This document shows, piece after piece, positions 9,401 through 17,036 of a stretch of DNA of 61,506 nucleotides. A program made the position numbers and the translations under genes. The first letter of the stretch is position 1, and each line of letters opens with the position of its first letter. This DNA is from a bacterium (lineage in GTDB: Bacteria; Vulcanimicrobiota; Xenobia; Xenobiales; JADMJV01). The DNA lies in the NCBI GenBank assembly GCA_018780265.1, contig JADMJV010000012.1:201353-262858 (forward strand), written 5' to 3'. The notes beneath the pieces were generated by a model that saw only the letters and a program-made list of their open reading frames with translations, was not told the origin of the DNA and searched no databases.

Positions 9401-10518
9401 CCGATGCTCCCCTCGGCCACTTTGATGCTCTCCAATATACTGTTTACGCTCTCGACCTGACGGTTGTGCCTGGCTGCGTCCTCCAGAGTGTTAAAGAGGG
9501 ACTGGCTGCTGGATATTTCGCGATAGGCCAGCAAGTGCCCCAGTGCACTCATTTTGGGTTCTTCCCCCAAAAGGGTTGGCTGGTCGGGGGCCGGCTCTAC
9601 CAGCAGCACTTTGCGGTCGACCCTGCGGGAGGCGACCTTCTCAACCACAGCCTGCACAATCAGGTCCAGGGGCCGACCATTCCAGTATCCTCCGTCACCC
9701 ATGTAATGGTGGGCACCTTGGACCTTGAATGCCGTCTGGTTTCCATCAAAAACTTTGGAGGTCACCTCAGACGGCTCAAAGACGGCCGGCAACGACGAAG
9801 TGGTCCGCGCAGCCCGAGCCAGACGCTCTAATCGCGCGTCGTTGCCGGTCAGGTCGAAGTCTGACTTTTTTGGGTCGCTGCTGCGGTGGCGAAAATGAAA
9901 GACGGCCTTATGGGTCTTGGTGTAGATAGGAGTGCGCAAGGAGTCGAAAAAGTTGCGCGGCTGACCCGACAGGTAGCTTCCCGTTACAAACAGATCTATG
10001 TCGCCGTAATTTCCTTCACTGTCCCGGCCGGACCAGACCGAACCGGCCTCCTTGGCGGAGCTTACTATCTGATGAAAAGCGAGCCGAACCTGCGGTAGGA
10101 TGTGCCCTTCTCCTTTCATGAGGGACTCACTTTGCTCTTCAGGCGCGAAGAGCAGGGCATCGATGTCTGCATCGTTGCGAAAGAGCGAGGTGGACTTGTT
10201 GACATTCCGCTGATTGGCCAGGGCCGTGGCCAGAAAGACTGCATTGAGCCCCCCCGCGGACGTGCCCGACAGAACATCGACGTAGGCATGTGAGGCCGTG
10301 AGTTTTTTGGCCAGGCCAAACGCTCCCTTGCCCATCACCATATTGTTCAGCTCTTGCGTGGTCCCATTGATGTGGACGGCCAGCGAGGTGCCCCCGACCA
10401 TGGCTACCGCCAGGCGGACTTCCCGGATCTGTTCGCTCTGGCACCACTCCCGGACCTTGTCGTCGTCGCCAACATGTGTAGCCATCACTCGGATAGTTTG
10501 GCGCAGGCGGATTGGCAC
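6478..10518 (-). CDS. Giant patatin-like phospholipase with membrane tail
   Basis: A 1346-residue protein whose first 320 residues match the bacterial patatin-related family (TIGR03607 type). The Gly-rich oxyanion segment MVGGTSLAV (40-48), the nucleophile elbow GTSAG with S87 and the DGG motif with D275 make a complete Ser-Asp dyad, so acyl-hydrolase activity on lipids is expected. Residues 350-840 are helical and unassigned. Between about 845 and 1175 several strongly hydrophobic segments form a multispan membrane domain, followed by a soluble end. The start GTG at 10518 has a modest AGGAA site; ATG 36 bases further in is possible. It stands alone, with 132 and 263 bases on either side. The membrane anchoring is what is unusual; the natural substrate is unknown. 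Confidence 0.85.
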   Translation of the reverse strand: MPIRLRQTIRVMATHVGDDDKVREWCQSEQIREVRLAVAMVGGTSLAVHINGTTQELNNMVMGKGAFGLAKKLTASHAYVDVLSGTSAGGLNAVFLATALANQRNVNKSTSLFRNDADIDALLFAPEEQSESLMKGEGHILPQVRLAFHQIVSSAKEAGSVWSGRDSEGNYGDIDLFVTGSYLSGQPRNFFDSLRTPIYTKTHKAVFHFRHRSSDPKKSDFDLTGNDARLERLARAARTTSSLPAVFEPSEVTSKVFDGNQTAFKVQGAHHYMGDGGYWNGRPLDLIVQAVVEKVASRRVDRKVLLVEPAPDQPTLLGEEPKMSALGHLLAYREISSSQSLFNTLEDAARHNRQVESVNSILESIKVAEGSIGLPQIEIWARLRTLEMVERICDILRLKFQGMDFDLTAFRTVLLTKIQALCKEADDSLKLPLDKIDPYFTERLLLRAQDRLYERMGPKDSCPRKLRDINDAYTEFLQIKTTLRTELEDFFSELTDISSDQVREEAAQKLLLAADGHCKTALLDFQKRADGCMPDNALRQEDVWLYPVERASGIPNRETLDMIMIDPKVKLGLSDRPEDLKVAGSALFKFGGFLSRTVRCNDLLWGRLDGCATLLKMLLWEEFPKKMASLSPEAKLGVLRYLRCGEWHGDQTDEIGRYLEKGDPSAAEVDRLWNPEGVESIIQLIVLRHQFDILKEEIPKLLAADLVESLPWGEDPPWVKVDAAKRFLSSEAARPFLSSQASGVLREFMALCFQGPVDVVKQGLEGRTVGEDLLDLLHANKISQDGVKRIPVLVQIRRGCQLGLAALKCVNTAPIPWLDRILRGVLSPLLRTTYSAAWAAQQNQQTRMLVLGMMVTVTIVLLGLGFFLSNASLFWVGMSLVAAGYAVQTQSWWASPSLWVAFLLLIALRVGDWPPDGPSPQRIFTALLPLSAFFSGATALRYALTPAGWKSTRFSMWDLAAWGTLVATWGSLVVWPGKARYWDLAILISPAVAYAYHKMRFGFLQRSISHLILVFVTTVLFLAGIAIAVNTAILSRSLKMLSLELTFNDMSSTQGLQDALAWDNSMAVAYAGFFAIGCLWLHYSTRLRWFRLMARFALLAGACDLIENSLLLHKVASTTIVPSLFIKGDGFPDWLLVPAWLISYFATAKFVLIGPPLVCGLIGFFSAWKNGFGSSNSWLSDRSELLEYLEGKRLGTYTLLRQESYAHRNLRLSADLVLKHDKGQTLPLFLGPTRFSDWLGASGQRTLHVGLAIPENLSPACLETWTDFAARILDGQTAVLLGKSTTGSLNFTFESETWTCAVVPAPPDPNRETPWTKDPLMERFRIVVTPGRVTIQLKTIDQKANT

Positions 10519-10651
10519 CTGTTCCTGGTAGTGAACTAGCCTTTCAGCGGATCGGGCCAGTCTTTTAGCATAGCATTGCCTTGCCGATGTAGGGCACAGG
10601 AATATACACCGTCAAGAATCGTCACCAGGCCGTCGCTACCATAGCCAGGGT

Positions 10652-11254
10652 TTACTTCTGGTTTGGAGGGATCGGTTTGGTGACTGCATCGCACATCTGG
10701 CACGACCACATCATCTGGTAGGTTTCCATGCCTGACGTCTGCCCTGCTTTGAGGGCTCGTTGACCCACTCGGGCGGCCGCCTCGAAGCGGAGCTGCCAGG
10801 ACTGTCTCTGAGCGTCGTTCCAAGATGTTTCGGCCAGCCTTTTCTTAATGATCTGCTTGACCAGAACTGCAAAGGTGGCTGTTCTGCGGGCAGGGTCGTC
10901 GCTGCCCAGCTCCGCCACAATTTGATCCGGTACCGTTCCACCAAAATCCCGATTCTGGGGGGAGTCCACTGTGTGGCCCAGGCGAGTGGGCCGGATCCGA
11001 TAAAGGGCCAAGGCGTCATAGCACGAGTGACAAACCGGGCAGCCGTAAATGAAGCTATAAGGCATTTGCGTCTGGGGGTCCCGGGCCAGCAATTTGTCGA
11101 CCACCTGGTCCGGTAGATGAAGTTCATACAGTCCGTCCAAGACCGATATCATTAAAAACTTTTCTAGCTCCGGGTCGGAACTTTCGACCTGAGCGGACGC
11201 CGGTATGAGGCACAGCCAGGCGGCTGCTACCAAAGTGAATATTCTGTTGCGCAT
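10652..11254 (-). CDS. Exported protein with one CXXCH haem motif
   Basis: A 200-residue protein with a signal peptide (1-21, cleavage after ASA). Residues 72-78 read CPVCHSC, which contains a c-type haem attachment motif CPVCH and one extra Cys; a second CQMC pair lies near the C-terminus (about 183-186) without a following His. It could bind haem c, or a metal or disulfide through the four Cys. The gene follows the barrel gene by nine bases and its ribosome site AAGGAGA overlaps that gene's stop codon, so the two are translationally coupled. No known family is recognised. The linkage to another CXXCH protein suggests a shared electron-transfer role at the envelope, an inference. Confidence 0.7.
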   Translation of the reverse strand: MRNRIFTLVAAAWLCLIPASAQVESSDPELEKFLMISVLDGLYELHLPDQVVDKLLARDPQTQMPYSFIYGCPVCHSCYDALALYRIRPTRLGHTVDSPQNRDFGGTVPDQIVAELGSDDPARRTATFAVLVKQIIKKRLAETSWNDAQRQSWQLRFEAAARVGQRALKAGQTSGMETYQMMWSCQMCDAVTKPIPPNQK

Positions 11255-11263
11255 AGCATCTCC

Positions 11264-12424
11264 TTAGAAAAATACGGACAGGTCGAGTTGAAGGCGATTG
11301 TTGCCTTTTTGGGAGCGATATTCGAGTTGAAGCAAACTATTGAGCCCTCCCTCGTTGGGGCCGCTGATAACCAGGTAGGGAACATAGGCGGTGCCGGTGT
11401 GGCCATCGTTCAGGACATCGACTCGGAACCCGATCGCCGAGCGCCAGTCGCTGTCTACAAACACCGGCAGGTATTCCACGGCCAGGCTGCCGCGAAATCG
11501 CTGAGATTGCCCCTTGCGCCCGTCCAGGCCAACTCCTCCGAGCAGATTGAAGTCCCCCACGGCGGTCTCCCCGATCAGGCCTGTCGACCACCGGTCTTCT
11601 CCCACAAAGGCGTGCACACCCACCGAATTGAGTTGTTGGCGATAATACGTCTCCAGCACAACCCCCTTGGGAATCGTCTCAAATTCAAAGCTGGCTTCGC
11701 GACGGGCCTCGGGATTGAGAGGGATGGAGAATTCCCCGCTAAAGGGCACTGTTACTGAGTGGAACAGTCCATCCATGGCATACTTGCCGTGAATGCTCTG
11801 GTAGTTGATGGTCAGGCCGGGGGAACGGTCTCCCACTTTGAAGCCCCTCAGGCTCTGCTGGCGCTTGCTGCCGCCGGCAGGTCCGTCCAGATTTGCGTCA
11901 AAAACGACGGGAGCGCTCAGAGCCAGTCGGCGACCCGGTTCAATTTGCTGGAGTGGCCGGTATTGACCGGCCGTCACGGTCCAACTGTTGTCGATTTTCC
12001 AACTGATCTGCACATCCTCGAAGCGGCCACTGCGGTCGCGCAAGCTTCCGTCGCCGCGGGCTTCCAGGCTGACGGGTCGCCACTCGATGAAGTAAGAGAC
12101 GCTGTCGTCCAGTGTCCCCCCGCTAATGAGTTCCACTTTGCCTAAAGAAAAGTTTTGGTGCCCCTTTGAGACCTGGTCGTCTCTGCGAGCGCCGAGCCAG
12201 GCGCTTAAGGGTACCGTATCGACCTTCTCTCGATTCAGTTCGGGAGCGGGGCGATATCCTCGGGCCAGGAAGTCCATTCCCGCCGCGTTCAACTTGGGAA
12301 CGACAGTGTGACATACCGTACACGACTGGATTTGATACCTGCGGGCAAACTCGGGAGTGGCCAAAGCGGTCCCGATCAGGCACCACAGCCACAGACTGAT
12401 AGCAAAAAGGCGATGATAAGTCAT
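11264..12424 (-). CDS. Outer-membrane barrel with N-terminal haem c motif
   Basis: A 386-residue protein with signal peptide (1-22), then FARRYQIQSCTVCHTVVPKL with C35, C38 and H39 as a single c-type haem site, as found at the head of several porin-like cytochrome families. The remainder shows alternating hydrophobic/aromatic strands (YFIEWRPV, VVLETYYRQQL, RGSLAVEYLPV and others) and ends in Phe-Phe, the usual terminal signature of outer-membrane beta barrels. The start ATG has GAGGAG a few bases upstream. It heads a two-gene transcript with the CPVCH protein. A porin that carries its own haem at the periplasmic mouth would suit electron transfer across the outer membrane; this role is inferred and no multihaem cytochrome is present in the window. 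Confidence 0.75.
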   Translation of the reverse strand: MTYHRLFAISLWLWCLIGTALATPEFARRYQIQSCTVCHTVVPKLNAAGMDFLARGYRPAPELNREKVDTVPLSAWLGARRDDQVSKGHQNFSLGKVELISGGTLDDSVSYFIEWRPVSLEARGDGSLRDRSGRFEDVQISWKIDNSWTVTAGQYRPLQQIEPGRRLALSAPVVFDANLDGPAGGSKRQQSLRGFKVGDRSPGLTINYQSIHGKYAMDGLFHSVTVPFSGEFSIPLNPEARREASFEFETIPKGVVLETYYRQQLNSVGVHAFVGEDRWSTGLIGETAVGDFNLLGGVGLDGRKGQSQRFRGSLAVEYLPVFVDSDWRSAIGFRVDVLNDGHTGTAYVPYLVISGPNEGGLNSLLQLEYRSQKGNNRLQLDLSVFF

Positions 12425-12743
12425 GTCTCCTCATTGATATGGCTCGGCATATAAAGTCTTTTGTGCAACCATGTCTGGCGACGAGATTTTATGGCCAACC
12501 ATAAAATCCTCTCCTTGGCGAAATTTTCCCGGGTGTCGGAAGTTGACCCCAGTCGGCCGACCGTGAATCGCTTGCGCCGAGTGGGAGTGGATGACCGACC
12601 TGACGGCGCCGTATGGAATACCGCCGGCCCGGCCAGCAGGTCGCGACTATCGAGTCCAAAGACTTAACTTCGGCGCGCAAGCCTCGGACAGAGGAGAATA
12701 GTGACTGTGGTCGGCCCTGCGGTAGATTTCTGCCCGTCGGCCT
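12425..12743. other. Intergenic, 319 bases
   Basis: Between two minus-strand genes. Short open frames on both strands have no ribosome site or recognisable product. The 70 bases nearest 12424 are AT-richer and should hold the promoter of the barrel gene, but I cannot pick a convincing -35/-10 pair. No repeat or RNA gene was seen. Confidence 0.4.
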
Positions 12744-13532
12744 TCATCGGGCCTCCACAAAACGAGTGACATCGGCGACCAGTCGACCGACGTCACTGGC
12801 GTAAAATCCGGAGCTATTGAAGCAATTGATCTCGATGACGTAAAGTGTCCCTCCAGACCGGGCCACGTCCATCACGAACACGGGAGATGGCCGCCAGAGG
12901 GCAGCCAGCCCCTGGGCGAAGTCCACCACTTCGTCGGGCACTCCTGGAAATACGTCCAGTCGATGGTGGCTGCGGTAATGCGATCCGGTGGAGACACGGC
13001 CGTCAATCACAAAAAGTCGCCACTCGTCGGCGATTCCAACCGGCTCGGCCACCACGATAGGACAGTCGGGCTTGAGCTGGCATTCCTCTTCTTGCAAGGA
13101 ACGGCACCAGACCTGTATTTCGTAGAAATTCATGACTTCGCCGGCGAATGCTTTAGAGTCGTCGCATGGTCTGAGGAAGAAGGTGCGCTCGGGCGGGTAG
13201 GCGCGCTGGCTGAGCTGCTCTATCGTGGTCACTTCGGATTCTGCGTTGAGGATGGCGTCGCCCCAGGCCTTTTTCCATCCTGAAAAACGGAAATTTTGCT
13301 CGTCAAAAAATACACCGGGATCCCATCTCTTCGAGCGGTGGATGGCCGCCATACAGCCGGTGGAGCCGTAAAACAGCGCGGGCCGGTCGGTGGCCACCTC
13401 GGGGAGCTGGTCACTAAAAGGGATGGTCTGAAAAAGTGTGCTGGCAACGCCCGTCGCCTGGCAGGCTCGCGTGAGTTTCTCAACGTCGGCGGAATTGACC
13501 AGATTACTTTGAATTGCCCAAACCAGGTTCAT
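12744..13532 (-). CDS. ATP-grasp domain protein, R2K clade
   Basis: A 262-residue soluble protein resembling the R2K clade of ATP-grasp enzymes (formerly DUF4343, family 3 type). Typical blocks are FYGSTGCM near 55, RPCDDSKAF near 121 in the nucleotide-binding strand, VVAEPVGIADEWRLFVIDGRV (about 160-180) and the metal-binding FVMDVARSG...YVIEINCFNSSGFY near the end. ATP-grasp enzymes join a carboxylate to an amine or thiol through an acyl-phosphate; in the R2K group peptide or protein ligation has been proposed from context. There is no co-directional partner here, which leaves the substrate open. The start ATG lacks a clear ribosome site. Confidence 0.7.
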   Translation of the reverse strand: MNLVWAIQSNLVNSADVEKLTRACQATGVASTLFQTIPFSDQLPEVATDRPALFYGSTGCMAAIHRSKRWDPGVFFDEQNFRFSGWKKAWGDAILNAESEVTTIEQLSQRAYPPERTFFLRPCDDSKAFAGEVMNFYEIQVWCRSLQEEECQLKPDCPIVVAEPVGIADEWRLFVIDGRVSTGSHYRSHHRLDVFPGVPDEVVDFAQGLAALWRPSPVFVMDVARSGGTLYVIEINCFNSSGFYASDVGRLVADVTRFVEAR

Positions 13533-13837
13533 CGAGGCTGAGAATTCGCCCCGGTGGGGAGGGTGACCTACTTCGGATCGACCCGTGAACCGACTCCCCT
13601 ATGACCCGTTGTGCGGCCGGTATTTTCGGTGCGCCTTGCCGGCCGAGCCCCAATCCAACCTCATCTCATACTGTGCACCTTGATCACGTAGACCAGGTCG
13701 GCGTGTCAGACGAGTCTGCCGTGGCGTCAGCGAGTTCCAATTGATGAACGGCCGCTATTGAAGCTCGGGACGCCGCTACATCAATCAATCCGTCCACAAC
13801 TTGACCATGCTCCAAATTTGGCGTAAAAATATGGAGT
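13533..13837. other. Divergent intergenic region with repeats of ATGCTCCA
   Basis: About 300 bases between the divergent ATP-grasp and ATPase genes. No gene is visible. At the right end TTGACC (13801-13806), 17 bases, then TAAAAA (13824-13829) could be a weak promoter for the ATPase. The octamer ATGCTCCA occurs at 13807 and again at 13838, and TGGAG/CTCCA around 13832-13845 forms a small inverted repeat over the start codon. This may be an operator or a hairpin over the start; the evidence is slight. Confidence 0.3.
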
Positions 13838-14992
13838 ATGCTCCAGCGCCTGGTCAAGCCTATTCTCAGTCGAAGCTTCTTCCTCTTTGGTGCTCGAGGC
13901 ACAGGAAAGTCGACCTTACTAAGAGAGCTTTTCAGCTCTAGCCACGGGGTTATATGGCTCGACTTACTCAAACCAAACCTGGAAGAAGACTATTCTCTGG
14001 ACCCAAGTCGACTTACCAGAGTCCTTTTTCCAGACACTCGCTGGGTGGTCATCGACGAGGTCCAGAAAGTGCCCAAACTTCTTGACGTCGTGCACGACCT
14101 GATTGAATCGACCCAGGTCAAATTTGCCCTGACGGGCTCCAGCGCTCGCAAACTCAAGGCCGGTCAGGCCAACACTCTGGCCGGACGGGCCTTTCTGAAT
14201 CATCTGTTCCCCCTCACTTACACTGAACTCGATGAATCTTTTGCGCTTCACGATTGCCTTCACTGGGGAAGTCTGCCCGCTCTACTGACCCTGCCAGACG
14301 ATTTGTCGCGGCAGGAATTTTTGCGCAGCTATGCCCAGGTGTATCTACGGGAGGAAGTGTGGGCCGAACAGCTGGTTCGCAAGTTAGAGCTGTTTCGAAG
14401 GTTTTTACCGGTGGCAGCTCAGATGAACGGCCATATTCTGGTAGCCTCTCAAGTCGCCCGGGACGTTGGGTGCGATATCAAAACAGTTCAGAGTTATTTT
14501 CAGATTCTGGAAGACACTCTGATCGGGTTTATGCTGGAGGCCTACGACACTTCGATACGCCGAGCCATCAGCGGCAAACCCAAGTTCTATTTCTTCGATG
14601 TAGGAGTTCAACGAGCCTTGGCTCGACTGACTCAACTCCCCGTCACGCCAGGGACATCACTTTACGGTGAGACGTTTGAGCACTTTTTGATTCTTGAATT
14701 TCATAGACTCAACGCTTATCTTCGCAAGGACTTTCAGTTCTCGTATCTGCGGACTAAAGATGACGTGGAGATCGACCTGATTATCGATCGTCCCGGACAA
14801 CCTCTGGCACTGATAGAGATCAAATCCACCGCCCATTTGAGACCCGATAAACTGCGTCGATTTTTGTCGATCAGCAAAGACTTCCGTGGGGCGGAGTCCT
14901 TCTGTTTGTCACAGGACCCGCAAAGGCAACGAATCGATCACGTAACCGCCCTGCCCTGGCGTGAAGGGCTGCAGGCGATTTTTGGTATTTAG
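13838..14992 (+). CDS. AAA ATPase with DUF4143 (AAA_14 type)
   Basis: A 384-residue protein of the AAA_14/DUF4143 family, which is abundant and mobile in bacteria and has no settled function. Walker A is GARGTGKST (18-26), Walker B VVIDE (70-74), followed by sensor-like TGSSARKL near 108. The C-terminal DUF4143 part contains LRSYAQVYLREEV, a winged-helix-like segment and a nuclease-like core YLRTKDDVEIDLII...ALIEIKS, similar to PD-(D/E)XK folds. The stop codon TAG is made by the target duplication of the MITE that begins at 14992, so the last codons may have been replaced by the insertion, though family proteins normally end close to this point. It is transcribed away from the ATP-grasp gene. 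Confidence 0.85.
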   Translation: MLQRLVKPILSRSFFLFGARGTGKSTLLRELFSSSHGVIWLDLLKPNLEEDYSLDPSRLTRVLFPDTRWVVIDEVQKVPKLLDVVHDLIESTQVKFALTGSSARKLKAGQANTLAGRAFLNHLFPLTYTELDESFALHDCLHWGSLPALLTLPDDLSRQEFLRSYAQVYLREEVWAEQLVRKLELFRRFLPVAAQMNGHILVASQVARDVGCDIKTVQSYFQILEDTLIGFMLEAYDTSIRRAISGKPKFYFFDVGVQRALARLTQLPVTPGTSLYGETFEHFLILEFHRLNAYLRKDFQFSYLRTKDDVEIDLIIDRPGQPLALIEIKSTAHLRPDKLRRFLSISKDFRGAESFCLSQDPQRQRIDHVTALPWREGLQAIFGI

Positions 14993-15152
14993 GGCCCGTC
15001 CCAAAATAACATACCTAGACACTCGGGCCATCGATCCATCCGCGCCAGCAGCGTCACGTCTCCGTTAAATATGACCCGATATTTGCCCTCGCCGCTTCTT
15101 GCTGGAGGGGCGCCTCCAGCAAGGAGTGACCAACTTATTCCGGGACGGGCCC
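14992..15152. mobile_element. MITE-like element, 161 bp, IS5-type ends
   Basis: The left end GGGCCCGTCCCAAAATAAC (from 14992) is mirrored at the right end (15134-15152 read in reverse: GGGCCCGTCCCGGAATAAG), giving about 19-base terminal inverted repeats with three mismatches. Both ends are flanked by TTA (14989-14991 and 15153-15155), a three-base target duplication as made by some IS5-group elements. The inside is too small for a transposase and holds a perfect 11-base-pair hairpin with GGCG loop (15098-15123). A related left end lies at 18055. I infer a non-autonomous element mobilised by an IS elsewhere in the genome. Confidence 0.65.
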
Positions 15153-15227
15153 TTAGGGGGAGTCTTTGATCGCTCGGGGGGTCCTGCTATAACCCGGGAC
15201 TTATCCTCCCCCTGGGCTTGGGACCGC

Positions 15228-16670
15228 TTATTGAGGTTCGGAGTAGAGGAAGTCGTCCACAATCACGAGGTCGTTGGCTCCCCCCACCGAGATATCGGTG
15301 AGGCCTGGCCCCAAATTTCCCGTGCCCAGCGTCAGTCGCACCAGCGAAGCGGTGCTGGTGGGCGCGAACTGCACGCCCATAAAGGACAGTCCGCCTGGAT
15401 CCGAGCGAGTCGGAACCAAGAACGTTCCCAAGGAATCGGCTCCACTGACAAATTGCAGGCGGGTGGCGTTGGCGACGTCCACATCCGAGAAAACCGCTCC
15501 AAAGCCATTTACCCGGGCTGCGGTGGCCGTGCCGGCCCGGAAGAAATTGCAATCCAGAGAATTGCCGCCTACCGGAGAGAAGGTCCGCACCGGGGAGAAG
15601 AAGGCGAATTGGGCGGCGTAGGAAGCATCGACGTCGGCGAAATTGTTGTCGCTCACCCGCAATCCGGTGCCCGGCGTAGCCATCACCAGGCCGCGGGGGC
15701 TGTTGACATTGAAGAAGTTGGCCGGGAACGTGTTGGTATTGGTCTGACCTCCCGGCACAGCGTCCCAATTCACTTCGCGGCGACCTGCGGCGGCCGCCGC
15801 CCCGGCCCCGTTGTTGGGTTCTCCCAGAGCGGCCTGAAAGGCGCGGACCACCCCCGTGATATTGCCCGAACCCGCAATGACACGGCCCGGTACAGGTTGG
15901 GGTTCACCGTACAGGAAGTCGTCGACGATGACCAGGTCCTGAGTTCCGCCGGCCGATATATCCAGGTTGCCCGGGGCCAGATTGCCAGTACCCAGTGTGA
16001 TGCGCACTCGGGCGAAGGCGCGATTTTGAGGGGCCAGAGCGGCCACGAAGGACAGGCCGCCTGCGTCGCTGCGTTGTGGGGCTGGAAGCACGGCCAGGCT
16101 GGTGCCCACCGAGTCAAAGAACTCCAGGGTCGAAGAACCGGCCGTGTCCACATCGGAGAACACGGCCCCAAAGCCGGTCACTCCTCCCGGCTGCTGCGTA
16201 CCGGGCACGTTGAAAATAACCTCGATCACGTTGCCACCGGCCGACGAGAAGGTGCGAATCGGGCTGAAATTGTTGAACTGCGCCGCGTAACTGGCATCGA
16301 CATCGGAAAAATTGTTGTCGCTGACACGCAGACCCGTCCCCGGGGTGGCCATGAGCAGTCCGCGCGGAGAATTGGTGTTGAAGAAATTTCCCGGGAACGC
16401 GTTGGTATTGGTTTGACCACCTGGAACGGCATCCCAGTTGACCTCTCGTCGCCCCGAAGCGGCGGCCGGGCCGGCCGCATTATTGGGATCTCCCAGAGCG
16501 GCGCGAAAATTGGTGACTACGCCAACGACGTTGGCTCCGGAGGCCGAGAAAGCCGTGATGCTGGGGGCGTTGGCCTGGACAAAATTCGTAACCTCGTCCG
16601 TGCTGCCGCAGCCAACCAGGGCGGCGGCAGATAGAATGACGCATCCGGTCAAACCGTTCAAAGCCTTCAT
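15228..16670 (-). CDS. Lipoprotein with two tandem 210-residue domains
   Basis: A 480-residue exported lipoprotein: residues 1-20 are a signal sequence ending in lipobox LVGC with C21. After a short linker the protein consists of two copies of one domain, about 45-255 and 265-480. Each begins with a GVV..F.AALG.PNN motif, continues with GRREVNWDAVPGGQTNTN and PRGL.MATPGTGLRVSDNNF, and ends in LGTGNL.PG..DIS.GG..DLVIVDDFLY.EPQ. The last motif resembles extracellular matrix or adhesion-type beta domains. The ATG at 16670 follows AGGGAGA; the frame is open further upstream but the signal peptide fixes this start. I do not recognise the domain. A surface role is likely. Confidence 0.78.
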   Translation of the reverse strand: MKALNGLTGCVILSAAALVGCGSTDEVTNFVQANAPSITAFSASGANVVGVVTNFRAALGDPNNAAGPAAASGRREVNWDAVPGGQTNTNAFPGNFFNTNSPRGLLMATPGTGLRVSDNNFSDVDASYAAQFNNFSPIRTFSSAGGNVIEVIFNVPGTQQPGGVTGFGAVFSDVDTAGSSTLEFFDSVGTSLAVLPAPQRSDAGGLSFVAALAPQNRAFARVRITLGTGNLAPGNLDISAGGTQDLVIVDDFLYGEPQPVPGRVIAGSGNITGVVRAFQAALGEPNNGAGAAAAAGRREVNWDAVPGGQTNTNTFPANFFNVNSPRGLVMATPGTGLRVSDNNFADVDASYAAQFAFFSPVRTFSPVGGNSLDCNFFRAGTATAARVNGFGAVFSDVDVANATRLQFVSGADSLGTFLVPTRSDPGGLSFMGVQFAPTSTASLVRLTLGTGNLGPGLTDISVGGANDLVIVDDFLYSEPQ

Positions 16671-17036
16671 AATCGAAAATATCTCCCTTGTCGTTGTGGG
16701 TCCGTGTGTTCGCATCGTTGTTCGTACATCCTCTGACTGGCCAGCCCGTTCGTTGATCCAATCCGCCCCCCCGTGACGGATAATGCGCGTCTTCAGTGCA
16801 TACTCCGTCAAGGCGCTCAGGCAAAACGCCGTTATCAGTCGGGACCTTCGTCGGCCAACCGCGGATCGGGGCGTCCAAGATAGACGTTCGACACGTTGGC
16901 TATGCCTCCAAACCTGGCTCGGTTCAAGCTGGCCTAAATCTTAACATATTGTTCATTTTTGATCCGGCCCGGCAAGCGTCGATTAAGGGGGTCTGGCTAC
17001 TCTGAAGGAAAGAACGGGAAAGCAGAGGGACAGACG
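16671..17036. other. Divergent intergenic region, 366 bases
   Basis: It separates the divergent lipoprotein and C39-like genes and should hold both promoters. The stretch around 16930-16965 (TTAACATATTG) is locally AT-rich and is a plausible start region for the rightward gene, but no convincing hexamer pair is visible. No gene or RNA is supported. Confidence 0.35.

Noticed and set aside
15098..15123. The 11-pair hairpin as a rho-independent terminator of the ATPase gene
   Set aside because: There is no T run on either side; it is better explained as the inner hairpin of the MITE.
15099..16634. Plus-strand open frame of 511 codons opposite the lipoprotein
   Set aside because: It follows the repeat structure of the lipoprotein gene in antisense and has no recognisable product.
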